A DNA stretch of 64,000 nucleotides from Triticum aestivum (taxonomy: Eukaryota > Streptophyta > Magnoliopsida > Poales > Poaceae), in contig NC_057810.1 in the NCBI RefSeq assembly GCF_018294505.1, positions 704,773,095 through 704,837,094 of the forward strand, read 5' to 3'. The notes beneath the pieces were generated by a model. It was given only the letters and a program-made list of their open reading frames with translations, searched no databases and was not told the DNA's origin. Both the position numbers and the translations under genes were made by a program. Below are positions 21,424 through 34,000 of this stretch, piece after piece (position 1 is the stretch's first letter; each line of letters begins with the position of its first letter).

Positions 21424-24400
21424 AAGTATGTCCTGAAACACTCAAAAGGTTAAGATTGCGTCGACATGCTTCAAAGGAAGGCAAGGGCAAGGGTTTAGTG
21501 AAAATATAAGCAAGTTGATCGTTAGAAGGAAGAAACTTGATCTGAAGAAGCTTCTGAGCAACACGTTCCCTCACAAAGTGATAGTCAACTTTGATGTGCT
21601 TCGTTCGGGCATGAAACACTGGATTGGATGAAAAATAGGTAGCACCAATGTTATCACACCAAAGGACAGACGGCTGAGTTGGAGAGACCTTCAACTCCTG
21701 AAGCAACCACTGCACCCACATGATCTCAGTTGTGGCATTAGCAACCACCTTGTACTCAGCTTCTGTACTACTCCGAGACACCGTAGCTTGCTTGCGAGCT
21801 TGCCAGGCGATCAAGTTAGGTCCAAAGAACACAGCATGTCCCCCTGTGGATCGCCTGCCATCAGGACTACCAGCCCAGTCGGCATCGGAAAATGCAGAGA
21901 TCAGTCCAGAAGGCGTCGATTGAAGATGAAGACCATATGAACCAGTGTGACGAACATAGCACAAGATGCGCTTAATAGCTGACCAGTGAGAATCATGCGG
22001 CGCATGAAGATACTGGCACACACGGTTTACTGCGAACGATATGTCTGGTCGAGTGATAAGCAAGTACTGCAACCCACCAACAATGATGCGGTACTCAGTG
22101 GCATCCTCAGGAGATAGCAAGTCACCAGCAAGAGCGATTAGTTTGTCTGTGACAGACATGGGAGTCCTAGCAGGCTTGCACTACAACATACCTACACGAC
22201 GTAGGAGGTCCTGGGAGTACTTCTTCTGAGAAAGAGTCAAGCCGCCATCAGAAGGAAGAACCTCCAGACCTAGAAAATAATGCACTCTCCCAAGATCCTT
22301 AACAGCAAACTCAGCACCAAGCGAGGACACAAGCCGATCCGTAGCAGCAGCATACGAACTAACAAGGATGATGGCATCAACATAGACCAGAATGTACATA
22401 GTCACCTCCGGTCGCTGAAAGATAAACAAAGACGTGTCCGCTGCAGAAGGCACAAACCCATGAGCACGAAGAGCAGTGTCAAGACGTGCATGCCACGTAA
22501 GAGGGGCCTATTTCAGTCCATAAAGAGCTTTGACAAGACGACACAAATGATGTGGCTGAGCAGGATCAACAAAACCAGGTGGCTGCGCATGTAAACCTCT
22601 TCCTCCAGAACTCCATGGAGGAAAGCATTCTGAACGTCAAGCTGTCGAAGCGACCATCCTCGAGTAACAGCCAAGGAGAGAAGAACACGAATAGTGGTTG
22701 GTTTAATAACAGGATTGAATGTGTCTGCATAATCAATGCCATACCATTGTTTGAAACCCTTGGCAACCAGACGTGCCTTGTATCTCTCAATGGAACCATT
22801 AGCATGTTTCTTCACCTTGAATACCCATTTAGAGTCAATGATATTGACACTAGATGGAGGTGGAACCAGAAACCAAGTGTTGTTTCATTGAAGTGCATGA
22901 ATCTCCTCCTCCATCGCAGCACGCCAGCATGGAATGCCAAGTGCTGCCTGAAAATGTCGTGTTTCAGTCGTAGGGTCGGCCTCAGTATGCGCCATACAGG
23001 CCGCAAGCCATGCAACAGTGCCATCAATGCGCTTCTTCGGTTGGAAGATGCCACTTTTGCTGCGAGTATGAGGACGCAGGACAACAGGCGGAGGTGATGG
23101 TGGAGCAGCCACCACAGAGGAGCCAGTATCCATCAGCGGTGAAGAAGACGCGCCTGAAGTGGTCGGTGAAGACGAGCTAGAAGATGACGTCCCAGGCAAC
23201 GCAATAGTCGGCGAGGCCTCCTGCCCAGGCGACAGTGCCGCGGGTGCTGCCAGCCCATGGGGCAACGCTGCGGGGTCGGCCGGTCCCGGTGCCAACACTG
23301 CAGGGTTAGCTGGCCCAGGCAGCTGCGAGGCCACAGACCAGGCGACCCAGGCGGCAATGCCGCGGGGTCGCCGACCCAGGTGACACCGAGGCCATGGACA
23401 TAGGCGACGTGGGTGCCTCATCAAGTCCACATGCATGTCCCATGCACTCGTGGTCAACGTTGCGAGCAGCCTGCGTAGCAACAGGCACAGCCGGCGTAGT
23501 GGCAGCTGGCTCAGGTGAGGCCTCATTATCATCCTCAAGAAGCTCAAGTCGCGCACCTCATCGAGTCCCTGCACCATGGTTAGGCAACAACAGAGGAGAA
23601 TATACAGCATCCACAAATTGATCAGGAAAAACTGGAAAAGAGTGCAACTCGGTGACGGGAGTATCAGTGGATGATGTGAGCGTGGAAAACGGGAAGACAG
23701 TCTCATCGAACACAACATCACGGGAAATGTAAACGCGATTCGTCAGAATGTGGAGACACTTGTAACCTTTGTGTAGAGGACTGTACCCAAGAAAAACACA
23801 TTTTTTTGATCGATACTCAAGTTTATGCTTGTTGTATGGACGAAGATGTGGCCAACACGCACAACTGAACACTTTGAGGAAGGAGTAATCTGGAGTTTCA
23901 TGAAGCAACACCTCGAGAGGAGACTTCATGTGAAGACGTCGTGTGGGAGTCCTGTTTATCAGAAAACAAGCAGTGACAAAAGCATCATTCCAGAACCAAA
24001 AAGGAACAGAGGCATGTGCAAGAAGTGTTAGACCAGTTTCAACTATGTGACGGTGCTTGCGCTCAGTTGCACCATTCTACTGATGTGTACGAGGACAAGA
24101 CATATGGTTTGAGATGCCAAGCTTTTGAAAGAAGGCGTTGAGATTACGATATTCACCCCCCAGTCGGATTGCACATTGATAATTTTGTGCTTAAGCAAGC
24201 GCTCACATGTGCTTGGAATTGCATAAAAACATGAAACACATCAGATTTGCGCTTAATAAGATAAATCCAAGTAAAGCAACTGAAAGCATCGATGAAACTG
24301 ACATAATAGTTGTGACCACTGACAGAAGTTTGGGCATAGCCCCACACATCGGAAAACACAAGCTCGAGGGGAGTCTTGACAACACGACTCAATACAGAAA

Positions 24401-24602
24401 AAGGCAACTGATGACTTTTGCCTTGTTGACAGGCATCACACACTAAAAACTCCTTATTACTCGACTCAATAGGAAGACTATGACGATGAAGCACATGGCA
24501 CACAATGGGAGTGGCAGGATGGCCAAGGCGAGAGTGCCACTGCGACGATGACACCCGAACACCACTGAAAACTTGAGGAACTCGTGCATGGGCTCGGGGC
24601 AC
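21422..24602 (-). pseudogene. Copia D integrase, reverse transcriptase and RNase H
   Basis: On the minus strand the pre-integrase and integrase zinc-binding part is at 24602-24153 (HSRLGHP, CDACQQGKSH), and the integrase core follows (DVWGYAQTSVSGHNYYVSFID). Integrase C-terminal remains are at 23929-23558 (FSCACWPHLRPYN, KCVFLGYSPLHKGYKC). A Pro-rich linker lies over 23721-22885. Reverse transcriptase is at 22815-22181 ([20 protein letters not shown]). Its active-site motif reads YVDAI where YVDDI is expected. RNase H is at 22159-21422 ([28 protein letters not shown]). Stops and frame shifts separate these blocks, so the copy is dead; the RNase H block is the best preserved. Confidence 0.9.
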
Positions 24603-26649
24603 ATCAAGCGCATATAATCCATCGCGAGCTCAACTACTAAGTTGAATGTCCCTCGTGTCCCGGTCCTTAACAAAAAATGGAAAGGGTGAAACTCAACAAA
24701 CACATTGTTGTCACGAGTTAATTTAGGAACCGAGAGTAAACTACGTGTGACTGAAGGAACACGAAGGACATAAAGAAGACGCAAGGTTTTAGTGGTACGC
24801 GAAAGAAGAGATGCCTGACCAACATGTGAGATGGGCATACCTGATCCATTGGCAGTGCGGACCTGATCATGACCGGTGTAGGCCTGGCGAGTGGCCAGCT
24901 TGTCAAGCTGGCTCGTCAAGTGGTCCGTGGCACCTGTGTCCATGTACCATGCAGGGTCCACCGAATACGAAGGAGTGAATCCAGGCTCCTTTGTAGCAAG
25001 AGCCGCTTGCTTCTCGTTACCTTTCCCATTGTTCCCAATGCCAAGGAAATCACGTTTGAAACAACGATGACAGCGAGACGTCAAGTGCCCCTCAATGCCG
25101 CAAAGCTGACACTCAACCCCACCACCACAGGCCTCGTAGTGTAGCCGCTTGCGGCCAGTCGTCGGAGGAGGCAGAGCAGGTGGGCGGGGCTGGTTACCCA
25201 TGGATGACAGTGCTTTCTGCTTGGCACCACGGGCACCCCCGCGGAGAGCAGCATTGGCAGACGGGCCCTCCGTATAGACACCGGTGGAGCGGCGGGCAGC
25301 AAGCCGCTGCTCGGTGTTGAGGAGGCGCGCGTAGAGGTCGCGAGGTGGCATCGGTATGTCACGTCCATTGATGTTTTCAACGAGGGAATCATAGTCCTCA
25401 TCAAGCCCATTGAGAATGAACGAAGTAAACTCCTCATCACGGAGCAGCTTCCCAATAGACGATAGTGTATCAACCAGACTTTTGACCTTGTTAAAGAAGG
25501 TCGTGACAGAGAGATCATGTTTCTTGACCTCACCCAGCTGGTTACGAATAGCAGAAGAACGGGCCAGTGACTGCGAGGAAAAGCTGGAATCGTGGGTAGC
25601 CCATGCATCCCTCGACATCGCGGCAAAGACCACCATGCTAGCCACGGAAGGAGTGACCGAGGACTGAGTAGCACCCAGAATAGCCTGATCCTGAGCGATC
25701 CACCGACGATGAGCAGAGTTGGCCACCATGACGGAGCCACCAGTGGCCGAGGGCACCGGAACCGTGGCCGGGGGAGACGACAGCGTACCATCGACATACC
25801 CCTCAAGATAGTGACTACGCATCAGCGGCAACACCTGAGCGCACCACAGAAGGTAGTTGTCAGCAGAGAGCTTCACCGTCACCAGATGAGCGAAGTGGAA
25901 CGGTCCTGGTTCAGCCACTTAGCGGAGAGCTGTGAGTTGTACACCGGAGGTGCGCTGTACGGAGTCAGCGCATCAGCCGACGGGGATGCACGGTAGTGTT
26001 GGTGATGACCGTGGGATGCCGGAGGAGGTACGTCGTAGGGCTGCAGTGGCGTGACGTACAACACAGGGGCAACGTAGGGCGCGCCATATGACGCCTCGTA
26101 GGCCACCGCGGAGGACGAGGCATACGACACCAGTGCAGTATATGGCGGCGGCGACGGCGTGATGTACGGTGGCGTGACGTACGGCGGCGGATAGGGGCCG
26201 CCCTAGGGCACATGGACGTGGGCACCTTGGAGACGGGAGACCGGCGGCACAACACACAGCTGATTCCCATTGTAGGGCAGTGGCGCAGAAAACGGATGAG
26301 GCCCGCCGTAAGACACTAGGGAGGCATCACGCGATAGCTGCATGCGATCGAATGGGGCGGAGTGCCAGCGATCAGGATGCAGGGGCGCATCACGCGGCAG
26401 CTGCGTGCGCTCGAATGAGGCGGAGTGCTGCAGGGGCGCATCGCGGCCGATCGGTTGCACTGGCGATTGGGGCGCGGGCGGGCGCGAGGCACTCGGCCGG
26501 GCCAAGGCGAGCGGTGCAGAAGCCATGAACGGCGAGTCCATGGCTAGGGTTGACGGAGGCGGCACGGCGGCAGAGGCCGACACGGCGGCGACAGAGGAAG
26601 CAGAAGCACGACGCGAATCGAGCGCGCCGTCTGATACCATGTTAGACAA
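24443..26649 (-). pseudogene. Copia D gag and protease with proline-rich N-terminal region
   Basis: A frame opening in the primer site (ATG at 26642; MVSDGALDSRRA) encodes a Pro/Ser/Ala-rich region (26649-25879), with a TAG stop near 26203 and a frame shift near 25920. The gag domain follows (FHFAHLVTVKLSADNYLLW), with FILNGLDEDYDSL and PPRDLYARLLNTEQRL. A CCHC knuckle reads CQLCGIEGHLTSRC, and the protease motif WYMDTGATDHLTS is intact near 24930. The main frame runs from 25918 to 24443, shifting near its end. The long Pro-rich leader ahead of gag is unusual for Copia elements, but it is degenerate here, so its coding status is not certain. Confidence 0.85.
26630..26639 (-). other. Copia D primer binding site
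   Basis: The minus strand reads TGGTATCAGA immediately after the 5' LTR. It is the initiator tRNA-Met type. Confidence 0.9.
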
Positions 26650-26772
26650 ACTAGGGTTTGGAACAATGCTCGATGCCCTTGGTGGGCACGGCTGTCATAT
26701 ATTTATAAGAGGGAACGGTACAAATACAAGTTATGTTACAACACGTATATCTACTATATACTTAGTCTAAGA
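26640..26772 (-). repeat. Copia D 5' LTR
   Basis: It is 133 bp and matches the copy at 21276-21408 with three differences, one of which changes the terminal CA pair (TCTAAGA instead of TCTAACA). The target duplication CCATT follows. Confidence 0.92.
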
Positions 26773-26946
26773 CCATTGAGTCTAGGCTAATGTTTTTTTT
26801 CCTTTGAAATGTGAAGGATTGAATCCTATCCTACATAGCAATAGGAATCCATTCCTACAAACCAAAGGGCTCCATAGGAATTTTTCCTTTGAAAATCCTA
26901 TCCTATGAAATTCCTACAAGAATCCTACAAACCAAAGGAGGCCTGA

Positions 26947-27470
26947 AAGTGTTAAGTAGCAGCCCTTGTTGCACTGCCCAAGCCGAGGCCATGTGATGTG
27001 ATGTTGGAAGTGTTAAGTAGCACCACATGTTGTCTGAAAACATGTACGATGTTAGTAGCAAGCCCCTACTGTCTAGAACTTTGGACTGTATGTTTTTATC
27101 AGGGTTTTGAACCCCTGATGCAATGAAGTGGCCTTTTACTCTTGTTGTCCTATATATGTTAGTATGTTGTGTAGGTTCGATGTTAGGCTGCTAGCATGAA
27201 CTTCCCAATACACAGTATGGTAATGCAAGATCGACCTATTTTATTCAGTCTTTTTGGTTCAACTGAATATATCACATGGTTAAAGAAGTATGAGCTAGTC
27301 TATTTCGCTTTATCTTTATTGGCCTTTTTCCCAGCGCACCACTCTTCGAAATTCTTTTAATGCTTAGCTCTGTGTTCTTTCTTTTTCTTCTCCTCCAAAA
27401 TTTTCTTCTCTTTTATTTCCACGTACCTGATGACCTGCAGGTATAGGGGATTGCAACAGTTTTTGAGGAA
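26947..27470. other. Unclassified stretch
   Basis: I see no gene and no recognised element. A phrase GTGTTAAGTAGCA occurs twice (about 26949 and 27011). A polypyrimidine tract at 27370-27430 followed by CCTGCAG near 27440 resembles a splice acceptor, but no convincing exon follows. Confidence 0.4.
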
Positions 27471-29706
27471 AGTATTTTACCCAAATTTATTGATTCGACA
27501 CAAGAGGAGCCAAAGAATATTTGTAAGTGTTAGCAGTTGAGTTGTCAATTCAACCACACCTGAGAAGCAAACTCCTTGCATCAATTTATTAGTAGCACAG
27601 TAATATGATAGTTTTGATAGCGGTGGTAACGATAGAAGCAATAGTAACAGTAGCAGTTTGGTAATGATTGAAACAATAGCAACAATAGTGATTTAAGCAA
27701 GACAATATTATGAGAAATCCTAGGCAGGGAGTAGTGATGGATATTTTGATGACATTCATCATGTAATAGTCACAACCTAGAGCTACACAGAAAAAGCTCC
27801 AATTCATCAATCATATGTAGGCATATATTTCGTACATAGTCATACGTGCTTACAATAAGAACTTGCATGACATATTTTGTCCTACCCTCCTGTGGCAGCG
27901 GGGTCCAATGGAACTAAGGGTAAGTAAGGCGCTCCTTTTAATAGAGAATCAAAACAAAGCATTAACATATAGTGAATACATGAACTCCTCAAATTATAGC
28001 CACCCCGGAGAGTATCCCAATTATTATCACCTTGGGGTCTACGTTTTACAACAATAACATGTAGATACAACTTGCAAGATAGGATGTAAAACTCACATAT
28101 ATGCATGAAAATATAATAGGTTCACATCTGAAATCATGGCACTCAGGCCCTAGTGACAAGCAATAAGCATAGCAACATCAATATCAAAACATAGTGGATA
28201 CTAGGGATCAAGTCCTAACAAGTGCAATCATTACATGACGAATCTCATCCATTTCCATCTACCTCCAGTATGCCTATGATGAGATTACACTCCTGGTGGT
28301 GAGCATCATGAGGTTGTTGATGAAGAAGGGTTGTTGATGATGACAGTCATTCAATAGGTCAAGACCTGAGAAAGACAAAAAAAGCGATACCTTTCGCTGG
28401 AGAAGAGGAAGGAGAGGTCAGTTCTTGCCCTCCGCCACTACCGGAGTTGGCCGCCCTACCTCCATCGAAGTTGGCCACCGTGCCTCCACCCGTGCCCCTG
28501 CCATGCCATTGTACAAGTCAAGAAAAGAAAAAAAATGGCCTTTTGTGGGACACGAGATAAGAAGGAGATGGATGCAGAAGGAAGAAAGGGTGGATGGGTT
28601 CTTAGGCTCCTTCGGAACCGGAAGACCCCCACGGAAGCTCGCCCCTTTGGCATCGAGACAGGGAAGTAGATGGCTTGAGGTACGATTTCTTACCTCCCAC
28701 CGGAGTTCAACGCGCCGCCGGTCGCCGCCCCACCTCCTCCTCCGCTGACACCCCTATCATGCATGCGGTCATACACGTTAGCAAAAACGTAGGGCTAGGC
28801 CCTTTAGCATCAAGAGAGCACAAGGGGAAGGCGATGACATGAGGTATGGGATCTTACGCTCCGCCGGAATTTGTCGCACTGCCGCCTCCGGTTGCAGTGC
28901 CGCCAAATCCAGTCATCCTACCATGTATGTTCGTCAAGGTAAAATATTTTGCTGGGAGAAAGAAACGAGCGACGGGAGGAGAGGAGTCAGACCTGGCCCC
29001 ACCGGAGTTGGCCACCCCTCCAGTCATTGGCCCGCCGCCTCCACTGGTGTTCCAGGGCTAGCCCATAGGCCGGGAAAAAGGGGCGACTGATGTGTCTAAT
29101 TTACGTGATGTTTTTCCTTATATTTTGTGCTTACAAGGTGGACTTTGTGGAATTTTACCGCGTCCGCGCACTTCTTTTTGTTGATAATCCTTCAAGTAAC
29201 ATCTTTTGGAGCAATATTCATTTAGTGGAGAAAACACCCAAAAATGGTAGTGGAATCATGTATTAAAGGTGATAAACACTTTCCATAGAAAAATCCAGCA
29301 AGAAGGCCAAAGGAACAGCCGCGGTCGCATTTCCAAAGCGAATGACAGTATTCCATGCGACCACATGCGCTCGCATGAGCGGTCGTTTGGTGCGTCGCTA
29401 CCTCCAGGGGATCAGCTATTTTCACCCCATCAAAATGGATCGTGGAGGGGACAAACAAAGACTCCAGAAACTCATCCAGAAGGCAGAACCCTAGCCTCCG
29501 GAGCCCATCCGGAGGGAGGATCGACCAGGAGAAGAAGGGGATTCCTCTCATCGCGCCAGGAATGACAGCATCATCAACATCTACATCATCACCACCTTCA
29601 TCATCATCATCATCCTCATCCTTGTCATCTGCAACATCAAGAACCACTAGTGGATTCTTTGTTGTATCAGTTGAATCATTCACCGATGTATTCCATTACA
29701 ATCTCC
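27471..29706. repeat. Unclassified Triticeae-type repeat
   Basis: No coding frame is convincing. The segment from about 27480 (TTTATTGATTCGACACAAG) through about 28330 has a texture I recall from many wheat clones: AACTTGCATGACATATTTTG, AATACATGAACTCCTCAAA, ATAGTGGATACTAGGGATCAAG. I cannot name the family. From about 29091 the sequence changes character (TGATGTGTCTAATTTACG), which could be the start of another LTR; its 3' part holds a run of CATCAT repeats (29573-29610). Gypsy3 interrupts it at 29712. Confidence 0.4.
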
Positions 29707-29711
29707 ATGAT

Positions 29712-29939
29712 TGTTGGGGATATAACTATTAGGTATGAACCGCCCAGTAGGGGCTGGGTTATACCTACAGCAATTCATCATATGAAGCCCAAGACGATGT
29801 TTGAAGATGGCGGTTCAGTTAAGGGCCCAAGGCCCAAAGGCGGTTTAAGGCCCGTAGAGATAAACCGCCAAATATGTATAACTTGTATTGTAAGGCAAGA
29901 ATAGATAGTCACCAAGCCGGAGACTGTTTATGAGCCGGC
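29712..29939 (+). repeat. Gypsy3 5' LTR, first part
   Basis: These 228 bp begin TGTTGGGG. They contain several GAACCGCC/GGCGGTT inverted motifs (29735-29870) and end at the target site CCGGC (29935-29939) of Gypsy2. Confidence 0.82.
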
Positions 29940-30500
29940 TAATGAGGATACAGACCTGGGGTAGGGTCATACGACTGACCTATACGTCCTACCCAAAGTC
30001 ACTACCCTAAAAGATAAGAAGTCCAAGAGACAGCAAGGGACCCCCAGTCAAGGATGTCGAGTGCAATCCACTCGATAGTCATGTCACTCGGGAGTCCTCC
30101 TACCTATTGTCACTTGACCTACCGAAGATCAGGAGTCACTCAGCATTGCAACGGGCAGGCGTTCACTCCGTAGTCTTTAAGGTCATTAATAGCACTTAAG
30201 GCTGGCGTTACCTGTAACGCCCCTACTTTATGTACATTAAGCCCCTTGTAATGGAGGACGGTGAGGGTCCTGGCGTACTCTATATAAGCCACCCCCCTCC
30301 TCTAGCACAAGGGTTCGCACCCCCTGTAAAATCACACACATATAATCCAGTCGACCGCCTCCGGGCACCGAGATGTAGGGCTATTACTTCCTTCGAGAAG
30401 GGCCTGAACTCGTAAACCCCGTGTGTACACCTTCATCATAGCTAAGATCTTGCCTCTCCATACCTACCCCCTTTCTACTGTCAGTCATAGAACCACGACA
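29940..30500 (+). repeat. Gypsy2 5' LTR
   Basis: The 561-bp LTR starts TAATGAGGATACAGACC (partner TGATGAGG) and ends AACCACGACA. The TATA box TATATAAGCC is at 30281-30290. A 29-bp segment near 30173-30201 is missing from the partner LTR. Confidence 0.9.
30281..30288 (+). promoter_or_regulatory. TATA box of Gypsy2 LTR
   Basis: TATATAAG lies within the LTR about 220 bp from its end and is conserved in the 3' LTR near 45519. It is the likely core promoter for the sense transcript. Confidence 0.7.
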
Positions 30501-30520
30501 GTTGGCGCCTTCGGTGCTGT
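30501..30520 (+). other. Gypsy2 primer binding site
   Basis: GTTGGCGCCTTCGGTGCTGT directly follows the LTR. The TTGGCGCC core is the usual primer site form of plant Gypsy elements. Confidence 0.7.
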
Positions 30521-30589
30521 GGGGCAGGTGTCTTAGCGACTCGTTGGTGAAGTTGCAAATCTTTCCGATCATCATCATCATGGTTTGCG

Positions 30590-31018
30590 GCGGTGGATTG
30601 GCTGAAGGCCGCGAGATCCATCTCGGCGTGCTCGTTTTCATCACCGATGACTCCGCCAGGCTTCAGGAAGCTCCCCTTGACGTTGAGGCGCTCCCCGTCC
30701 GAGGGGCGACACACTTTCGCGCGTGCGTTCACGGCGTCCTTCTCCGACAGCCGTCAACTTAGTATCGGTCGGCTCCGATGGTGTCTTCTCTCCCCGCTGT
30801 TCGCCGCCGCAAGCGATCCGGTCGGTCGCGACTTCAGCGGTGGGTGAAACACATGGTGGCTCGATGTTCGGCCACCCATCAGGTCGCGGCAATCGAGCCC
30901 GACGAAACTCTCCACGGCCTATTCAATCTGTTGATTGGATCCGCGGAGATAGCATCCGAGTGCGACAGCAGCGACCCTGCAGCTGAAGTCCTGATGGTCG
31001 ATGGACCGCGTGGTCCAC
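30590..31018 (+). pseudogene. Gypsy2 gag, N-terminal part
   Basis: The best frame is about 30778-31018, reading IEPDETLHGLFNLLIGS and DPAAEVLMVDGPRGP up to the solo LTR. The frame resumes without shift at 34695 on the other side (PGFHHEDSEDG). Upstream of 30778 the frame is broken. The assignment rests on position and on this in-frame continuation. Confidence 0.6.
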
Positions 31019-34000
31019 TGTGATGCCTGGATAATTAGGCTACAGTAATCCCGCGTTAACAATGCCACGTCACCTCGGCTATTGTTGTTAAACTCGCGTT
31101 GGTTCAAATCCGGTTCAAATTCAAATTGAAAACAAAGTCGAAAATAAAAGTTTTCAAATGACAAAACTAAAATGTTCACGATATACTATAAATTCCCCTG
31201 ATCATTTTCATGTTGAACCAAAATTCGCCCGACTCACAAATAAATTCCTAAGAAAATAATAAATGGTCCAACCACAAATAAAATGGCCTTTTAAAGATAA
31301 ATTATTAATTAAACTTTTCCAGTTGACCCCAAGCCTTGTGTGCACCCTTATTATATGGCCTAGTATTTATGTGCCAGTTACTTCGTAGAAGAAAAGTCTT
31401 TTACTATTTCAAAAGAAAAAGTGCAAACAGAAAATAAAATGGAAAAGAAAACAAACAAAAAAAGGGTCCACCCCTGGCCAACTGGGCCAATGGCCCAGCC
31501 GGCCAGCCCACTGGCCCAGGCCAGCCACCCCACTCCCCTCCATAACCCCCTGGGAAACCCTAGCCCAACCGATCCCCCTCCCCACTCTCCCCACTTCCTC
31601 CCGTCTCCCCCTCACCCCCACCTGATCTGGATCACTAGATCGGGTGAGCAGCCCCAACGACCGCGCCTCGCTGCCCGGAGCCGCCTCGTCGCCGGACCGT
31701 CCTCGTCCTCCTCCCCGCCGGCGCCGCCCCGTCTCCGTCCTCCTCCTCGACGCGCTCCATCGACCTCGACGCCGCCACAAACCACCATTGCCGAGCGCCA
31801 TTCGCCGGAGCGCCTCCGACGTCGCCGGAACACCGTCCGCGTCCTCCCCGCACCCCATTGCCCTTTCCCTGCGGCCCGCGTGAGCCTCCGCCTTCCCCTC
31901 TTCTCCTCCTGTCTCCCTCGCGCACACACTTGCGCCCTCGTGCCACGCACCCGTGCTGCCCCGCACTCGTGTGCTTGTTGCCGCGCTCGCGAGCCCCTGG
32001 CCGCGCCCACTGTCGCCCTGTCGGCGCACACCCTGGCCACAGTCCACGCCCGGACGCGCCCCCGCACCGCGGTCGGCACGTCCGGCTCTAGAGCATCCAT
32101 GCCACGCGCCTCGCCGCTGCCCCGGTGGGTGCCTAGCCCCGCAGCACCCTGACGGGGGCGGGCTAGCGCCCATCGCTGGCTTCGCCCGTTCGCCCGTCCG
32201 CTATGCCCACTAAGGACCCATGTACCATTGACAACGGGGCCCCACCCCCAGTACCAGAACATCTATTAAAAAAAGGATTAAAAAATCTAACAATAAAAGT
32301 AAATTTAATTAATTAATTAACTAAATTAATTAACTTAATCAATCTTGTTTAGTTAACCTAAATAACTATTGTTAATTAATTAAACAATAATTAGATTAGT
32401 TAAATCCTAATCAGTATAAACAGAGTATGACCTGCGGGACCCACACGTCAGATTGATCCAGTCAACACCCTGTTGACTGCTGACATCATGCTGACGCCAT
32501 GATGACGTCACCATACACTATTCTGGATAATGTTAGAATTAAATAGATACTAATTTAGAAAATGATTAAATCTTTTAAAATTAATATAAAATAAACCGTA
32601 AGTTGGATGGAAAAACTTTGTACATGAAAGTTGCTCAGAATGACGAGACGAATCCAGATACGCAGCCCGTTCGTCCGCCACGCGTCCCTAGCATAGTGAA
32701 CCTGCAACATTTCACCTCCGGTTCATATGTCCGAAAACGCGAAACATCGGGGATACTTTCCCGGATGTTTCCCCCTTTCGCCGGTATCACCTACTACCGC
32801 GTTAGGGCACACCTAGCACCGCTCATTTTCATGTCATGCATCATCATGCTTATGTTTGCATTGTATTTATTGTTCCTTCCCCCTCTTCTCTCCGGTAGAC
32901 TACGAGACCGACGCGGCTGCTGCCCAGTTCGACTACGGAGTTGACGACTCGTCCTTCTTGCCAGAGCAGCCAGGCAAGCCCCCCTCCTTGATCACCAGAT
33001 ATCGCCTATTCTTCTCTCTACTGCTTGCATTAGACTAGTGTAGCATGTTACTCTTTCGGTTACTCCTATTCTGTTGCATAGCCTGTCATTGTTGCTACAG
33101 TCGTTGATACCTTACCCGCAATCCTAAATGCTTAGTATAGGATGCTAGTTTATCATCATTGGCCCTACATTCTTGTCAGTCTGCCTTGCTATACTATCGG
33201 GCCATGATCACTCGGGAGGTGATCACGGGTATATACTATACATACATATACTATACAGATGGTGACTAAAGTCGGGTTGGCTCGTTGAGTACCGGCAAGT
33301 GATTCCGATGTGGGGGCTGAAAGGACAGGTGGCTCCATCCCGGTAGAGGTGGTCCTGGGTTCCCGACGGCCCCCGACTGTTACTATGTGGTGGAGCGACA
33401 GGGCAGGTTGAGACCACCTAGGAGAGAGGTGGGCCTGGCCCTGGTCGGCGTCCGCAGTTACTTCAAAATAACATGCTTAACGAGATCTTGGTATTTGATC
33501 TGAGTCTGGCCACTGGCCTATACGCACTAACCAACAACGCGGGAAAGATATGGGCACTCGACGTCATGGTATCAGCCGAAGCCTTCGTGACGTCAGCGAC
33601 TGAGCGGCGAGCGCTGGATTGGACTGGAACGCCTGCTCTTGTATTAGGGAGGCTAGGTCTGCTTCCGGCCGCCCTCGCAACATGCAGGTGTGCAATGGCG
33701 ATGGGCCCAGACCCCTGTGCCACAGGATTTAGACCGGTGTGCTGACCTCTTTATTGTGCCTAGGTGGGGCTACGATGTGTTGATCTTCCGAGGCCGGGCA
33801 TGACCCAGGAAAGTGTGTCCGGCCAAATGGGATCGAGCGTGTTGGAAGTTTATCTATTCGAATAGCCGTGTCCCTCAGTAAAAGGACGACCTGGAGTTGT
33901 ACCTTGACCTTATGACAACTAGAACAGGATACTTCACAAAACACACCCAGACAAGTTCCAGAGACAACTCGGTGATCGCTTTCCCACAGGGCGACGAGGG

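Larger units (their letters stand above)
21276..26772 (-). mobile_element. Copia D: small Ty1/Copia element
   Basis: The 5497-bp element has 133-bp LTRs, a tRNA-Met primer site, a polypurine tract and a perfect target duplication CCATT (21271-21275 and 26773-26777). Gag to RNase H can be followed on the minus strand in the Copia order, with stops and frame shifts. The two LTRs differ by three substitutions by eye, so insertion was recent relative to the decay of neighbouring elements. Very short LTRs and the gag type suggest the Ale/Retrofit lineage, tentatively. Confidence 0.93.
21147..26943. mobile_element. Tourist/Harbinger-like MITE split by Copia D
   Basis: Termini GGCCTTCTTTGGTT (21147-21160) and AACCAAAGGAGGCC (26930-26943) are inverted repeats with one mismatch. 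They are flanked by TGA at 21144-21146 and 26944-26946. Internal parts also mirror each other (repeated ATAGGAATT and CCTATCCTA blocks). Without Copia D the element would be about 0.3 kb with no coding capacity. A 3-bp duplication and a GGCC start fit PIF/Harbinger (Tourist) elements. Confidence 0.75.

Noticed and set aside
26280..26770. Plus-strand frames over the Copia D gag leader
   Set aside because: They are shadows of the minus-strand gag region and extend into the LTR.
27420..27560. Host gene exon after a CCTGCAG acceptor-like site
   Set aside because: Frames after the site have early stops and no recognisable protein similarity; the following DNA looks repetitive.
31421..32262. Long overlapping frames on both strands in the GC-rich part of the solo LTR
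   Set aside because: All frames are Pro/Arg/Ala-rich on both strands, which is expected from the CpG-rich composition. No domain or good splice context was seen.
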